NCBI RefSeq assembly: GCF_019511525.1
Contig: NZ_JAEUAT010000006.1
Span: forward strand, 124,001-188,000
Reading direction: 5' to 3'
DNA length: 64,000 nt
DNA from: Rhizobium cauense
Lineage (GTDB): Bacteria; Pseudomonadota; Alphaproteobacteria; Rhizobiales; Rhizobiaceae
A program made the position numbers and the translations under genes. Positions 18,364 to 27,557 of the stretch are shown here, piece by piece. How positions within the stretch are numbered: the stretch's first letter is position 1; each line of letters opens with the position of its first letter. The notes under the pieces are model-generated. The model saw only the letters and a list, made by a program, of their open reading frames with translations. It was not told where the DNA came from and did not search any database.

Positions 18364-18573
18364 TCAACTCAGTACAAGATCCGTGGCTTTCGACTTGCCC
18401 GTTTTTCGATCTTCCATGAGTTCGAATTGAACCTTCTGCCCGTCTTGAAGCCCTGCAAGGCCGGACTTCTGCAGTGCAGAGACATGCACGAACACATCGG
18501 TTTGCCCGTCATCCGGTTTGATGAATCCGAAGCCCTTTTCCTCGTTGAACCACTTTACGACGCCGCTTGGCAT
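18364..18573 (-). CDS. Cold-shock protein, CspA family
   Basis: Single OB-fold nucleic-acid-binding protein, 69 aa, the standard CspA length. Both RNA-binding motifs are clear: [11 protein letters not shown] (RNP1) and VFVHVSAL (RNP2), preceded by the canonical VVKWFNEE. The start ATG at 18573 follows AAGGGGAT; the upstream extension to 18633 is not family-like. Such proteins act as RNA chaperones, melting secondary structure at low temperature or in stationary phase. Rhizobia carry several copies, and plasmid-borne ones are frequent. Confidence 0.93.
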   Translation of the reverse strand: MPSGVVKWFNEEKGFGFIKPDDGQTDVFVHVSALQKSGLAGLQDGQKVQFELMEDRKTGKSKATDLVLS

Positions 18574-18634
18574 GTACCAATCCCCTTGTTTTTTATATGA
18601 CTTGCTATCTGAGGCGCGGGGATGAAAACACACT

Positions 18635-18823
18635 TTAATCGCTTAGGCGAGGCGATATTTCGGTCCCCCCAGTGTCGGCTTCCAAAGGAACTTCGGTGCC
18701 TGGAATGGAGGCGGTCGTGATGTTGCGATCCACTAGGTGCCTGCCGAAGGGGTTGAAGGCGACGAGCAGCGCCAATACGGCAGCTGCCAACCATACACTG
18801 ATGAGGGCGTGTCCGATCTTCAT
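18635..18823 (-). CDS. Small single-span membrane protein, 62 aa
   Basis: Begins at ATG 18823 and runs to 18635, upstream of and in line with the cold-shock gene. Residues 7-24 ([18 protein letters not shown]) form one membrane span, followed by a short polar tail containing [25 protein letters not shown] lies just upstream as a weak ribosome-binding site. The architecture suggests a signal-anchored periplasmic peptide. The function is unknown and no family is recognised. It could alternatively be non-coding leader sequence for the cold-shock gene. Confidence 0.5.
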   Translation of the reverse strand: MKIGHALISVWLAAAVLALLVAFNPFGRHLVDRNITTASIPGTEVPLEADTGGTEISPRLSD

Positions 18824-19037
18824 TGGTTTCCAAAGGCTGGCTTGGCTGGATTTTCACCCACTATGACGGCAAGCCATCAACAAATGATGAAGTCGCGCTG
18901 CCGAAAGTTGTTTCAAGGGCCGCATGTTCAAAAAAGCACGCTCCTGTCAGCTTAGCAGTATCATCAGCCAATCGCTTCCAGATCAGCTTGACTAACCTGA
19001 ATGAGAGCTTTGGGGACGCAAGGGCGATCTCTCAAGC

Positions 19038-19233
19038 TTAGCCTCGACAGAACCTCTCACGAAACTGCAGCATTCGCGCTGGGACGACCGCGATCATGTT
19101 TTCTCCGTCGGATGACACTAAAATGACCGCAGTCCCTTGTCGGATGGCCGATACGCGCCTCGTCCCTGAGAGGTCGACGCCATCGGCTTCAAGTATCCCC
19201 AATGCGCGCTTGCCGCTAATTGATCATCTCCGA
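19038..19233 (-). pseudogene. PfkB/ribokinase-family gene relic
   Basis: Read on the minus strand, this short stretch encodes an internal piece of a PfkB-family sugar kinase: VGDDQLAASA, then after a one-base shift ALGILEADGVDLSGTRRV, and further on GTAVILVSSDGENMIAVVP before the frame runs to a stop at 19038. The order and wording match the ribokinase core (GDD, then EADGVDLSGVRR, then GTAVILVD-GEN-I-VVPGAN). The N terminus with its substrate site and the C-terminal catalytic half are gone, so it is a non-functional fragment of about 60 codons. It abuts the opposite-strand relic of an ABC binding protein. Confidence 0.65.
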
Positions 19234-19283
19234 CAGCACCGACCATACGCACCACGCTTCCCGCACGGCGGGGGGCCCACGCC

Positions 19284-19561
19284 TGGTTCGCTCATGTCGA
19301 AACCGCACAACTCCTTGCGAAGGACTGGGGCCTGGAGCTTGAATTCGTCCAGATAAACGACAAGGATACGGCGAAGGCATTCGAGCCGAAGATCACCACC
19401 CGCGTCCTCAATCTGGCCATTGGCGTGCGTAAAGACGAGCCTCAGCTGCTTGCAAAGCTGGATGAATGGATCAAGGCGACCCTCAAGAACGGAAAGCTGA
19501 ACGACATCTACCAGAAGTATCATGCTCGCCGCTTCCCAAGGAGATCGTCGAAGGACAATAG
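19284..19561 (+). pseudogene. Amino-acid ABC transporter binding-protein relic
   Basis: The plus strand from about 19284 reads as the C-terminal third of a bacterial extracellular solute-binding protein family 3 member: WFAHVETAQLLAKDWGLELE, then LNLAIGVRKDEPQLLAKLDEW and IKATLKNGKLNDIYQKYH. A one-base loss near 19535-19540 throws the last codons out of frame; restoring it gives the expected ending KEIVEGQ and the TAG at 19561. No N terminus or signal peptide is present. The fragment resembles the family of the intact binding protein at 23301-24092, though it is not evidently a copy of it. Confidence 0.65.
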
Positions 19562-20586
19562 TTGTCGCTATGAAGGATCCGCAGACGAAGGCTGCGGCTC
19601 TTTGGGATTGGCGGGCAGGAGGCTGGAGGGACGACACACCAACCGCAAACCGGCATTACACCGCGTTTAAGGTGTCCGTCAGCATTAGCGCTCAAACTAG
19701 ACATCGATCCTTGGAGAGCTATGATTCAAGGACTTGACGAACGAACCGTTTTTTCGGGAGGTGCTCTCTTGGGCTCATCGATTGTTCCGCCGCCCCTCGA
19801 ACGCATTCCTCATGCGAAATTAAACGAAGTATCCCGTAAGCTCCGCCCACGGGATGCCAGCCTCCGCGCGAAGAGTGAGATCGACCAACTGCTCGACTGG
19901 CTCGGAAAAGTCAATTTTGGGCTAGAAGGCATGATCGTGCGGCTCTCGGCCGACGGCATAGCGGTCGGCGGTGGTGACTGGCCCCTCGAACCGAGTCTCT
20001 CGAACCATCATTCCATCTGCTTTGAAGGCAACTGCCCAGCAGCTTTGTTCGCTGGGGTCATCGAATCCAATCGCACATCGTTTGAAGAATTGCTCGCTTG
20101 TTACCTCATGGGTGGTAGCGGACACCTGGACCAGGAGGCTATCGCAGCTACTCGCCGAATTGCGCTCGTCACGGCTATTTGAGAGTACGGCCGTGATAGC
20201 GCCGGAACTTCGCACGTATCGCGACTGTGCCTCAATGCCCAATGCTACTCGCTGCCCGAGCTACCTGGGTCTCACATGGCAGGCCGGGAAAAAACAACAG
20301 GACCTCGTTGGAGCATCCTAGCGATCGGTAGCTCCGCTATCGGCCTGAAAAAGCATACTAAGAGGTGGGCAGCACTTGATACCTTTACGGGCTGGTCGGC
20401 GTTTTTTCGGGGCATTTCGCTGGATGGCCTTCTGCGTAGCCTGGTCACTGAGTTAAACGAGCACGACGCTACGGTATCGGACCTGCTAGATCGCTTCCTC
20501 GACTGGGGATCCGAACTCGTGCAGGAGTCGACGCTAAATCGGCTTGGCCCGACTCGGATTTACTGGCAAGCGTACCGTCAACGCCT
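19562..20586. other. Unassigned stretch with overlapping unrecognised ORFs
   Basis: About 1 kb without a convincing gene. Plus-strand frames are open at 19721-20182 (153 codons) and 20276-20665 (129 codons, overlapping the RidA gene), and another frame at 19971-20321. None matches a family I know. The second contains protein-like text (LLRSLVTELNEHDATVSDLL, then DRFLDWGSELVQES), so it may be the decayed end of a larger gene. Given the relics on its left, this is most likely degenerate coding DNA. Confidence 0.4.
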
Positions 20587-20946
20587 CTACGACAAGGCAA
20601 ACTCTTTGGGTTTCCGCCAGGCGATCACGTCGACCCGGAGGTCGCAGAGCGGCGGTAGATTTTGATCTTCAAATGTAATTCGGCGAGGCGTGGAGCCTGG
20701 CGCGACCCACCGTTCCCAAACCGCGTTCATTTCGGCAAAAGACCTTAGATCGCGGAGCCAAACATTGGCTTGGATCAGTTCTGACCTGTCCGTACCCGCC
20801 TCTATGAGCAGGGCATCAATGCGATCAAGAACATCGGCTGCCTGTGCACGAATGCTGCACCCGGCAGCGACACTGGCAACCTGACCGACGATATGGACTG
20901 TTTGAAGTGACGATTCCTCGCCGACGGGCGCGTGCTCGATAGCCAT
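20587..20946 (-). CDS. RidA/YjgF/YER057c-family protein
   Basis: Small cytoplasmic protein of the RidA superfamily, 119 aa, near the usual 115-130. Visible features are VHIVGQVASVAAGCSIRAQA near residues 17-36 (GQV is typical), the helix QAADVLDRIDALLIEAGTDR, and NVWLRDLRSFAEMNAVWERW before PLCDLRVDVIAW. True RidA proteins hydrolyse reactive enamine/imine intermediates from PLP enzymes and carry an arginine near the C terminus. Here the equivalent region reads LRVDVIAW, which keeps an Arg. It lies upstream of and co-oriented with the LysR gene's direction, near an arginase-family hydrolase, consistent with nitrogen-compound catabolism. Confidence 0.85.
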   Translation of the reverse strand: MAIEHAPVGEESSLQTVHIVGQVASVAAGCSIRAQAADVLDRIDALLIEAGTDRSELIQANVWLRDLRSFAEMNAVWERWVAPGSTPRRITFEDQNLPPLCDLRVDVIAWRKPKEFALS

Positions 20947-21053
20947 CGGCCAGTTTCCTTATTCAATTGGCGCGCAGGTTACTGCCAACGCCAAATTGCA
21001 GTCGCTGGGCAAATTGAACAGGTCGTTTTATTTTTCGCGGTTATAACGGGACG

Positions 21054-21914
21054 TTATGGACGATCCGCCATCGCGGTGTGTCGTGACACAAACTCGACAA
21101 GATAGCGAACGCCTTCGGACGTCTCCGACTGGGCATAGAATCCAATCTCGATCCGCACAGCGCCAGGAAGATCGGCGGCCTTGTCGAGCGCACGACAGCC
21201 CTCCGGGATCGTGGCTTCAAGCATCGGACCGACACCAATCCCAACCCTGACTGCCGTAGCCATGGCAACCAATGTGGAGGCAACGCAAGCCGTCTTCCAT
21301 TTAATGTTTCTCTGCGACAGCGTTGCTATGGTGCGGACATTCCAGGGGCAGCTCTCATCAAACATGATCAGTGGGAGCGGTCTGCTTGCATCGACTACGA
21401 AATCGGATCTGACGACCCAAGTGAGATACTCGGTCCAGATCAGGATGGGTTTTCGATTGAGGACGGTAATGTCGCAAACAACGATATCGAGTTTCCCCTC
21501 TTCGAACATCTCTGCCAGACGCCGATTTGGCTCAACTATTATATCGATATCCACCTTGGGGTTCTGCGCTCTGAAGTCACGAAGGATATCTATCAGACGA
21601 CTGGCGGCGAAATCCTCGACGACCCCCAACCGGATGCGTCCTTGCAGTACCTTTCCAGTAAGCCGACGGCCGACCTCGTCGCTAAGCACCACGATCTCCC
21701 GGGCGTAGGCGACCATAATCTGGCCGTGGGCAGTGAGCTCTAGCCCTTTGGAGGACCGGGAAAAGAGCGTAACACCAACAAGCTCCTCAAGCTTGCGGAT
21801 CTGCATGCTCACTGCTGCTTGTGTTCGGTGCAATTTGGCTGCTGCCCCGTTGACCGTTCCAATTTCGGCAACCGTCAGGAACGCCCGCAACAGGTATGAA
21901 TCGAGATCAAGCAT
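21054..21914 (-). CDS. LysR-family transcriptional regulator
   Basis: 286 aa, standard LysR length. The N-terminal winged helix-turn-helix is clear (LLRAFLTVAEIGTVNGAAAK, then RTQAAVSMQIRKLEELVGVT), followed by a LysR substrate-binding domain (GRIRLGVVEDFAASRLIDIL). It is divergent from the arginase/agmatinase-family gene, with about 270 bp between them, so it probably controls that gene and the ABC transporter behind it, responding to a guanidino compound or amino acid. RidA lies downstream on the same strand. The inducer is not deducible. Confidence 0.92.
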   Translation of the reverse strand: MLDLDSYLLRAFLTVAEIGTVNGAAAKLHRTQAAVSMQIRKLEELVGVTLFSRSSKGLELTAHGQIMVAYAREIVVLSDEVGRRLTGKVLQGRIRLGVVEDFAASRLIDILRDFRAQNPKVDIDIIVEPNRRLAEMFEEGKLDIVVCDITVLNRKPILIWTEYLTWVVRSDFVVDASRPLPLIMFDESCPWNVRTIATLSQRNIKWKTACVASTLVAMATAVRVGIGVGPMLEATIPEGCRALDKAADLPGAVRIEIGFYAQSETSEGVRYLVEFVSRHTAMADRP

Positions 21915-22188
21915 TTGACGGCGTCTTCGTTTGCGTTAGGCCGCGTCGCGACTGGCGCGACGGCAGGAAAAGTCGACATTGGACGATCTCTTGTTTGGGC
22001 GCAACGGCCAGTGACGTAGAGTAGATCGCCCGTGCCTATAAGAATTTTTGAATGAACCTGTCGTTGAACGGCGACTTTTCCGCATCAAGGGTATCAGCAA
22101 CCGTTATATCCCCTCACGCAATATCACGGTTGTAAAGGTCTCCCGCCGAGCCAATCATCGTGCCTCGGATCATAACCGGGAGCCCACC

Positions 22189-23250
22189 GTGACGATTGAC
22201 CAGGATTTTCTCGAGGACCTTCGCCTCCGTTTCGGCAACGCGGCCGGAGGTGAGATGCACGATCCACATTTCCGGGAAGTGGCCTCAAGCGTGTCCAAGG
22301 ATGGCGACAGCCGCAAATGGCCATTTGCGGACCCGGCGACATTCCTTGGCGCCACCTTCATCGAGAATGGCATCCGGCCAGAGGTGCTTGGGGTACTCGA
22401 TGTGGCACTGATCGGCGTGCCCATGGACCTTGGCGTCACCAATCGCGCCGGCTCACGGTTGGGGCCGAGGGCCGTTCGGGCGATCGAGCGTGTTGGACCC
22501 TATGAGCATGTTCTCCGCGTTGCGCCGATGGGAAAGCTCAAGGTCGCCGACGTGGGTGACGTTCCGATGAAAAGCCGCTTCGATCTTGCCGGATGCCATG
22601 CGGACATCGAGGCTACCTACCGCATGATCGCCGGAACCGGGGTGATCCCTTTGTCGGTAGGTGGAGACCATTCCATCTCCGGGGCCATCCTCAAGGGATT
22701 TGCGAGCCATACACCTGTTGGCATGATTCATATCGATGCCCATTGCGACACGGCCGGGCCGTACGAGGGCTCCAAATTCCACCACGGGGCTCCGTTCCGA
22801 GAGGCCGTTCTCGCCGGAGTGCTCGACCCCAAGAGGACGATCCAGATTGGCATTCGAGGAGGAGCTGAGTATCTCTGGGAGTTCTCCTTCGCTTCGGGCA
22901 TGACGGTTATTCATGCCGAGGAAGTCGCTGAAATGGGCATAAGAGCGGTGATCACACGAGCCCTCGAGGTGGTTGGTTCCGGTCCAACGTACCTTAGTTT
23001 TGACGTCGACAGTCTGGATCCCGCATTTGCCCCGGGGACCGGAACTCCAGAGGTGGGCGGACTTCTTCCAAGAGAAGTTCTCGCCATGTTGCGCGGTTTC
23101 AAGGGCGTGAACCTCGTCGGCGGGGACGTGGTAGAGGTTGCACCTCAATATGACGCAACGACCAATACCGCCCAGATTGCCGCCCAGGTCCTGTTCGAAC
23201 TGCTTTGCCTTGCAATGTTCAGTCCGTCATCGCGCGGGCAGGGCACCTGA
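22189..23250 (+). CDS. Arginase/agmatinase (ureohydrolase) family hydrolase
   Basis: Manganese-dependent ureohydrolase. All binding motifs are intact: GGDHSI, HIDAHCDT and SFDVDSLDP. The family hydrolyses arginine, agmatine, guanidinobutyrate or similar to urea and an amine. The N-terminal segment before the fold (ADPATFLGATFIENGIRPEVL) and the motif NRAGSRLGPRAVR resemble agmatinase/guanidinobutyrase rather than arginase. The frame is open from 22048, but the GTG at 22189 has GGGAG at good spacing and gives about 353 aa, closer to family length; the region before it is arginine-rich and not family-like. It is followed by an amino-acid ABC importer on the same strand and is divergent from LysR. 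Confidence 0.87.
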   Translation: MTIDQDFLEDLRLRFGNAAGGEMHDPHFREVASSVSKDGDSRKWPFADPATFLGATFIENGIRPEVLGVLDVALIGVPMDLGVTNRAGSRLGPRAVRAIERVGPYEHVLRVAPMGKLKVADVGDVPMKSRFDLAGCHADIEATYRMIAGTGVIPLSVGGDHSISGAILKGFASHTPVGMIHIDAHCDTAGPYEGSKFHHGAPFREAVLAGVLDPKRTIQIGIRGGAEYLWEFSFASGMTVIHAEEVAEMGIRAVITRALEVVGSGPTYLSFDVDSLDPAFAPGTGTPEVGGLLPREVLAMLRGFKGVNLVGGDVVEVAPQYDATTNTAQIAAQVLFELLCLAMFSPSSRGQGT

Positions 23251-23300
23251 CGGGGTCGAAATAGCGCTTTATACTTAGAACCAGAAGAAGGGAACACAAG

Positions 23301-24092
23301 ATGAATATCAGCAGAATAGCAAGAACCATCGCCGCTGCCACGGCATTCGCTATGGTCGGGCTGTCGGCACACGCCGACGACCTTACCGACATCAAGGCGG
23401 CCGGCCAAATCAGCGTCGGCATTTTCGCAGATTTCCCTCCGTTCTCGTCGGCAAGCGCCGACATGAGCCTTAAAGGATATGACGTGGACGTCGCCCAAAG
23501 CATCGCCGATAGTCTTGGCGTAAAGCTCAACCTCGTGAGCGTCACCGGACAGAACCGGATCGCCTATCTGAACGACAAGCGCGTCGATATTCTGATGAGC
23601 GTAGGCTACTCCAAGGAACGTGCCGAGGTCATCGATTTCGCTGCTGCATACGCACCGTACTACATCGCAGTCATAGGGCCGGCAGCGGTCGCAATTAAAG
23701 GTAAGGATGACCTCGCCGACAAGACGATTGCCGTCAACCGCGGCACGCTCGAGGATACATCCTTGACGGCTGCGGCACCGGCATCGGCAACTATCCAACG
23801 CTTTGAGAACTACAATTCCGTCATTCAGGCCTTCATCTCCGGCCAGACGCAGCTAATGGTCGTCGGAAATGATGTTGGAGCACAGGTTCTGGCACGCCAA
23901 GACGCACTAAAACCCGAGCAAAAGTTCCAGCTGCTTACGTCGCCTTCGCATATTGCTCTTCGCAAGAGCGAGGATGGCCTCAAGAACGCCGTCAATGACG
24001 TTGTTACCAAGATGATCGCCGATGGGAAACTCGACGCGACCTCGAAGGCCTGGTTGAAGACCCCACTCAATCCTGAAAATCTCAAGGATTGA
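23301..24092 (+). CDS. Polar amino-acid ABC transporter substrate-binding protein
   Basis: Periplasmic solute-binding protein family 3 member, 263 aa. The signal peptide is at residues 1-25 (ends LSAHA before DDLTD). The mature N terminus IKAAGQISVGIFADFPPFSS, the segment GYDVDVAQSIADSLGVKLNL and the DILMSVGYSKERAEVIDFA stretch are typical of polar amino-acid binders. It is separated by 50 bp from the ureohydrolase gene and followed by two permeases, so it probably imports the substrate of the hydrolase (arginine-like or guanidino acid). The specificity is inferred from context only. Confidence 0.91.
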   Translation: MNISRIARTIAAATAFAMVGLSAHADDLTDIKAAGQISVGIFADFPPFSSASADMSLKGYDVDVAQSIADSLGVKLNLVSVTGQNRIAYLNDKRVDILMSVGYSKERAEVIDFAAAYAPYYIAVIGPAAVAIKGKDDLADKTIAVNRGTLEDTSLTAAAPASATIQRFENYNSVIQAFISGQTQLMVVGNDVGAQVLARQDALKPEQKFQLLTSPSHIALRKSEDGLKNAVNDVVTKMIADGKLDATSKAWLKTPLNPENLKD

Positions 24093-24128
24093 TTGCCATG
24101 AACGCTCCCCGCCGTGAAAGGAGTGGCG

Positions 24129-24797
24129 ATGACCTATAGCCTTGGCTTCGACTGGCTCTGGGGCGGTGCGGGAGCGCTTGCTTATGGTGCGGGTATGACG
24201 CTTTTGCTGATTACCTGCACCACCGTCTTCGGGACGGTACTAAGTGTTTTGGGTGCGGCGGCGCGAAGAAGTCGGTTCGGATGGTTGCGCCGTGCTGTAG
24301 GCATCTACGTTGAGGTGATCCGCAACACACCGTTTCTCGTCCAGCTGTTCTTCATCTTCTTCGGGCTCCCGACCATCGGGATCCATCTCAATCCTGTGAC
24401 CGCAGCGATACTCGCCATGACCCTCAACATGGCCGCCTACACAACCGAGGTTGTTGGCGCTGGGCTAGATGCCATCCCAAAAGGACAAAGCGAGGCGGCA
24501 CTGGCGCTGGGGCTGAAACCGAGACACGTGTTTTTCAAGGTTGTCCTACCACAGGCGCTCAAGATTATCTTCCCGGCCCTGACGAGCCAGATCGTCATCA
24601 TGATGCTGGAATCCGCCGTGGTGTCACAGATTTCCGTCCGAGAGCTCGCGCAAGAGGCGGACCTTCTGCAGGCCCGCACATTCCGTTCATTCGAGACATA
24701 TCTTGTCGTGACCATGATCTACCTCGCCATGTCGGCGGGCCTTAGGCGTTTGCTGATCGCTGGTGGACGAAGGTACCTTGGAGCCGGGATATCATGA
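24129..24797 (+). CDS. Amino-acid ABC transporter permease (HisQM type)
   Basis: Inner-membrane permease of the polar amino-acid family, about 222 aa. The start ATG at 24129 is preceded by AAAGGAG; the open frame also has an upstream GTG at 24114 that overlaps this ribosome site and is less likely. It has the signature first span (GAGMTLLLITCTTVFGTVLS), the segment YVEVIRNTPFLVQLFFIFFG conserved in HisQM permeases, and the EAA loop EAALALGLKPRHVFFKVVLP. Its stop overlaps the next permease start (ATGA). Confidence 0.91.
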   Translation: MTYSLGFDWLWGGAGALAYGAGMTLLLITCTTVFGTVLSVLGAAARRSRFGWLRRAVGIYVEVIRNTPFLVQLFFIFFGLPTIGIHLNPVTAAILAMTLNMAAYTTEVVGAGLDAIPKGQSEAALALGLKPRHVFFKVVLPQALKIIFPALTSQIVIMMLESAVVSQISVRELAQEADLLQARTFRSFETYLVVTMIYLAMSAGLRRLLIAGGRRYLGAGIS

Positions 24798-25441
24798 TCG
24801 AGTTCACATTCTGGGACATACTGCGGAATCTCGCCTTCGCGACGCGTTGGACAGTTCTCTTGTCGATCGCGGCCTTCGTTGGCGGGGCTTCTGTCGGCAT
24901 CGCAATCCTCTTTGCGCGGATATCGCAATCCTTTTGGCCACGGCGTCTCGCGTCGGGGTACATAGCGCTCTTTCAGGGAACGCCTCTCCTCATGCAGCTT
25001 TTCCTGATGTTCTTCGGCTTGCCCATGTTGGGGTTCCGAATTGAGCCTTGGACGGCAGCCGTGTGCGGGTTGACGCTTTATGCGAGTGCCTATCTGGCCG
25101 AGATATGGCGCAGCGGCGTCGAGGCACTTCCACGCGGCCAATGGGACGCGGGGGCGAGTCTCGGTCTGCACCGACTTCAGGAGCTAAGACTTATCATCCT
25201 ACCGCAGGCGTTCCGGATAACGCGCGCTCCGACCGTCGGATTTTTGGTGCAGCTGATCAAGAGTACAGCCTTGACGTCAATTCTTGGCTTTGAGGAGCTG
25301 ATGAGGACGGCAAACGCGATCAACAACGCAACTTTCGAACCCTTCAAAGTCTACGGGCTAGTCGCTGCCATTTTCTTCCTGCTCTGCTATCCGCTCACCG
25401 AATACGCGCGCAAGCTTGAAAGAGAGGCACCGATCCGCTGA
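24794..25441 (+). CDS. Amino-acid ABC transporter permease (HisQM type)
   Basis: Second permease, 215 aa, overlapping the first by 4 bp. It contains YIALFQGTPLLMQLFLMFFG, the counterpart of the family RGTPLLVQLF motif, and an EAA loop (WDAGASLGLHRLQELRLIIL). With the first permease it would form the heterodimeric channel. No ATP-binding gene follows: the next gene is an unrelated phosphoethanolamine transferase. The importer must therefore borrow an ATPase encoded elsewhere, or be non-functional. Confidence 0.91.
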   Translation: MIEFTFWDILRNLAFATRWTVLLSIAAFVGGASVGIAILFARISQSFWPRRLASGYIALFQGTPLLMQLFLMFFGLPMLGFRIEPWTAAVCGLTLYASAYLAEIWRSGVEALPRGQWDAGASLGLHRLQELRLIILPQAFRITRAPTVGFLVQLIKSTALTSILGFEELMRTANAINNATFEPFKVYGLVAAIFFLLCYPLTEYARKLEREAPIR

Positions 25442-25869
25442 GCTCCGTCGCAAGACGGCCTTTACTGAACGCCCGGTTGGGCTAGTTAATGTGGACTGTC
25501 GCAACCAGCTCGAAACCCCGTCAAAGTGTTAGCAGCCACTCTTTGAGCTCGCGTTCGAAGAGCACGGCTCGGGCACGGTCTAAGCTCAGCCCTGAGATGA
25601 ATAGCTCGATCGACGCTTCGGAGTGTCCCTTGCGATTGCCCTGCAGCCTGAAATCGACGTAGCCCACGTCTGCCCAACGCAGCCAAAATCATCCCTCCGT
25701 CCGGTCCACGAGCGCAACGTCGGGGACACTCTTTGGATTGGACTGAGAAACGGCGGCCCGTGGGGAGCGCGTGCAATTTCCCCATCGAACAAGAGTGCTT
25801 GGCAGAACCGGTTTCAGGTGTCTGTCAGTAAACCTCTTCAGAAGGCGTGCTCGCGTCGGAGAGGTGAAA

Positions 25870-27510
25870 TTGAGAAAAGCACCGGCAAATGTGAGCTTCC
25901 TGCGACCAAAAATCGGTAGCATATCGCTCTGCATACTTATAAGCTCTTACATCCTTGTCTTCTGCAACAACACGTTTTGGCAGAAAGCGACGGACTATCT
26001 TGGAAGCGGTACCCGTCCGCTGTGGGCACTGTATCTTGGCATGCTGTCTCTTTCCGTGGCCGTTGTCACACCGTTTTCGACCAAGTACCTGATCAAGCCT
26101 TTTCTCATTTTCCTCGTTGTTGTCGCAGCGGTAACCTCACACTTCACTGACAGCTTCGGCGTCGTTCTGGACAGCGACATGATCCGCAATGCGATGGAGA
26201 CAACGCCTGCGGAGGCCCAGCATTTGATCACGCCCGAGTTCATTGTGCACGTTGCAATCTTTGGGGTCGTACCATCGTTGATCATTGCCTGGACAAAGGT
26301 CGATCACCGCCCGTTCATGCGAAAGGTTTTCTGCAACCTCCTGGCAATCCTCACGTCACTCGCGATCTTCAGTATCTGTGGCGTGACCTACTCGCGGGAG
26401 TACACCGCGGCCGTCCGAGAACGGAGAGACATTACAAAGAGCTTTAATCCTGTAACACCCATCGTCAGCACCGCTCGCTACTTCCTGAACGCTAACAAGG
26501 AGGCCTCGATCGTTGTTCAACCTGTTGGAGCCGACGCCAAGGTCGCGCCGGCTGAACCGCCGATCAACAAGCCAAGGGTCACCGTAATTGTTGCAGGTGA
26601 GACCGCGCGCGCGGAGAACTTCTCGCTCGGTGGATATCAACGTGAAACCAATCCACGCCTCAGGGCCGAGAACGTCATCTATTTCCCTAACACCACGAGT
26701 TGCGGCACAGCGACAGCGACGTCAATTCCCTGCATGTTCTCGCGATTTACACGCTCGGACTTTAGCCATTCAAAGGCTGCGGCCAACGAAACGCTCGTAG
26801 ACGTGCTGGCACATGCCGGAATTGACGTTGCATGGTTCGACAACAACACGGGCAGCAAGGGCGTTGCCGATCGGATTAATTATGTAGACCTCGCGAACTC
26901 AAAGGATCCACGCTTTTGCGAGCAGGGCGAATGCCTGGATGAGGTACTCCTGGCCAAGCTGGACAACTGGCTCGACCACGTCAAGGGCGACAGTGTCATC
27001 GTGCTTCATCAACTGGGCAGCCACGGTCCCGCCTACTACCTTCGATACCCCGAACATCGCGGGAAGTTTTTTCCTGATTGCCGAACCTCGGAGCTTGGCA
27101 AATGCTCGTCAGTTGAAATCGTGAACGCCTATGACAATTCGATCCTCTACACCGACTACTTCATCGCGACCGTCATCGACCACCTTAAGGCTCGCTCGGG
27201 CAAGATGGCGGCGGGCTTGATATACATGTCAGATCACGGGGAGTCCCTCGGCGAGAAGGGGCTATATCTGCATGGAACGCCATACATGTTTGCTCCCACA
27301 CAGCAAACACACGTGCCGTTCTTGACCTGGTTTGATGAAGACTTCGCCAAATCGATGGATCTAGACACAGCCTGCCTTCGAAAAGAGGCAACAGTTCCAA
27401 CGTCTCATGACAACCTCTTTCATAGCGTGCTCGGGATGATGAATGTGACAACGTCGGTCTACGAGAAAAGACTCGACGTATTCGCGGGGTGCAGAAGCAG
27501 GAACTCGTAA
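25870..27510 (+). CDS. Lipid A/KDO phosphoethanolamine transferase, EptA-like
   Basis: Inner-membrane enzyme of the EptA/sulfatase-fold family that transfers phosphoethanolamine from phosphatidylethanolamine to lipid A or core sugar, lowering surface charge. About five N-terminal membrane spans (to about residue 180) precede a periplasmic alkaline-phosphatase-like domain. Catalytic motifs are seen: ETARAENFSLGGY, FPNTTSCGTATATSIPCMFS with the nucleophilic threonine, DNNTG, and SDHGESLGEKGLYLHGTPY. The length (about 546 aa) is usual. No ATG suits: TTG at 25870 has GGAGAGG about 8 bases upstream, while GTG at 25864 overlaps it. The open frame reaches back to 25771. A receiver-only regulator follows 47 bp downstream. 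Confidence 0.9.
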   Translation: MRKAPANVSFLRPKIGSISLCILISSYILVFCNNTFWQKATDYLGSGTRPLWALYLGMLSLSVAVVTPFSTKYLIKPFLIFLVVVAAVTSHFTDSFGVVLDSDMIRNAMETTPAEAQHLITPEFIVHVAIFGVVPSLIIAWTKVDHRPFMRKVFCNLLAILTSLAIFSICGVTYSREYTAAVRERRDITKSFNPVTPIVSTARYFLNANKEASIVVQPVGADAKVAPAEPPINKPRVTVIVAGETARAENFSLGGYQRETNPRLRAENVIYFPNTTSCGTATATSIPCMFSRFTRSDFSHSKAAANETLVDVLAHAGIDVAWFDNNTGSKGVADRINYVDLANSKDPRFCEQGECLDEVLLAKLDNWLDHVKGDSVIVLHQLGSHGPAYYLRYPEHRGKFFPDCRTSELGKCSSVEIVNAYDNSILYTDYFIATVIDHLKARSGKMAAGLIYMSDHGESLGEKGLYLHGTPYMFAPTQQTHVPFLTWFDEDFAKSMDLDTACLRKEATVPTSHDNLFHSVLGMMNVTTSVYEKRLDVFAGCRSRNS

Positions 27511-27557
27511 CCGTCGTGCCCACACGACGACAATACAACAGATAGGAACGCGATCCG

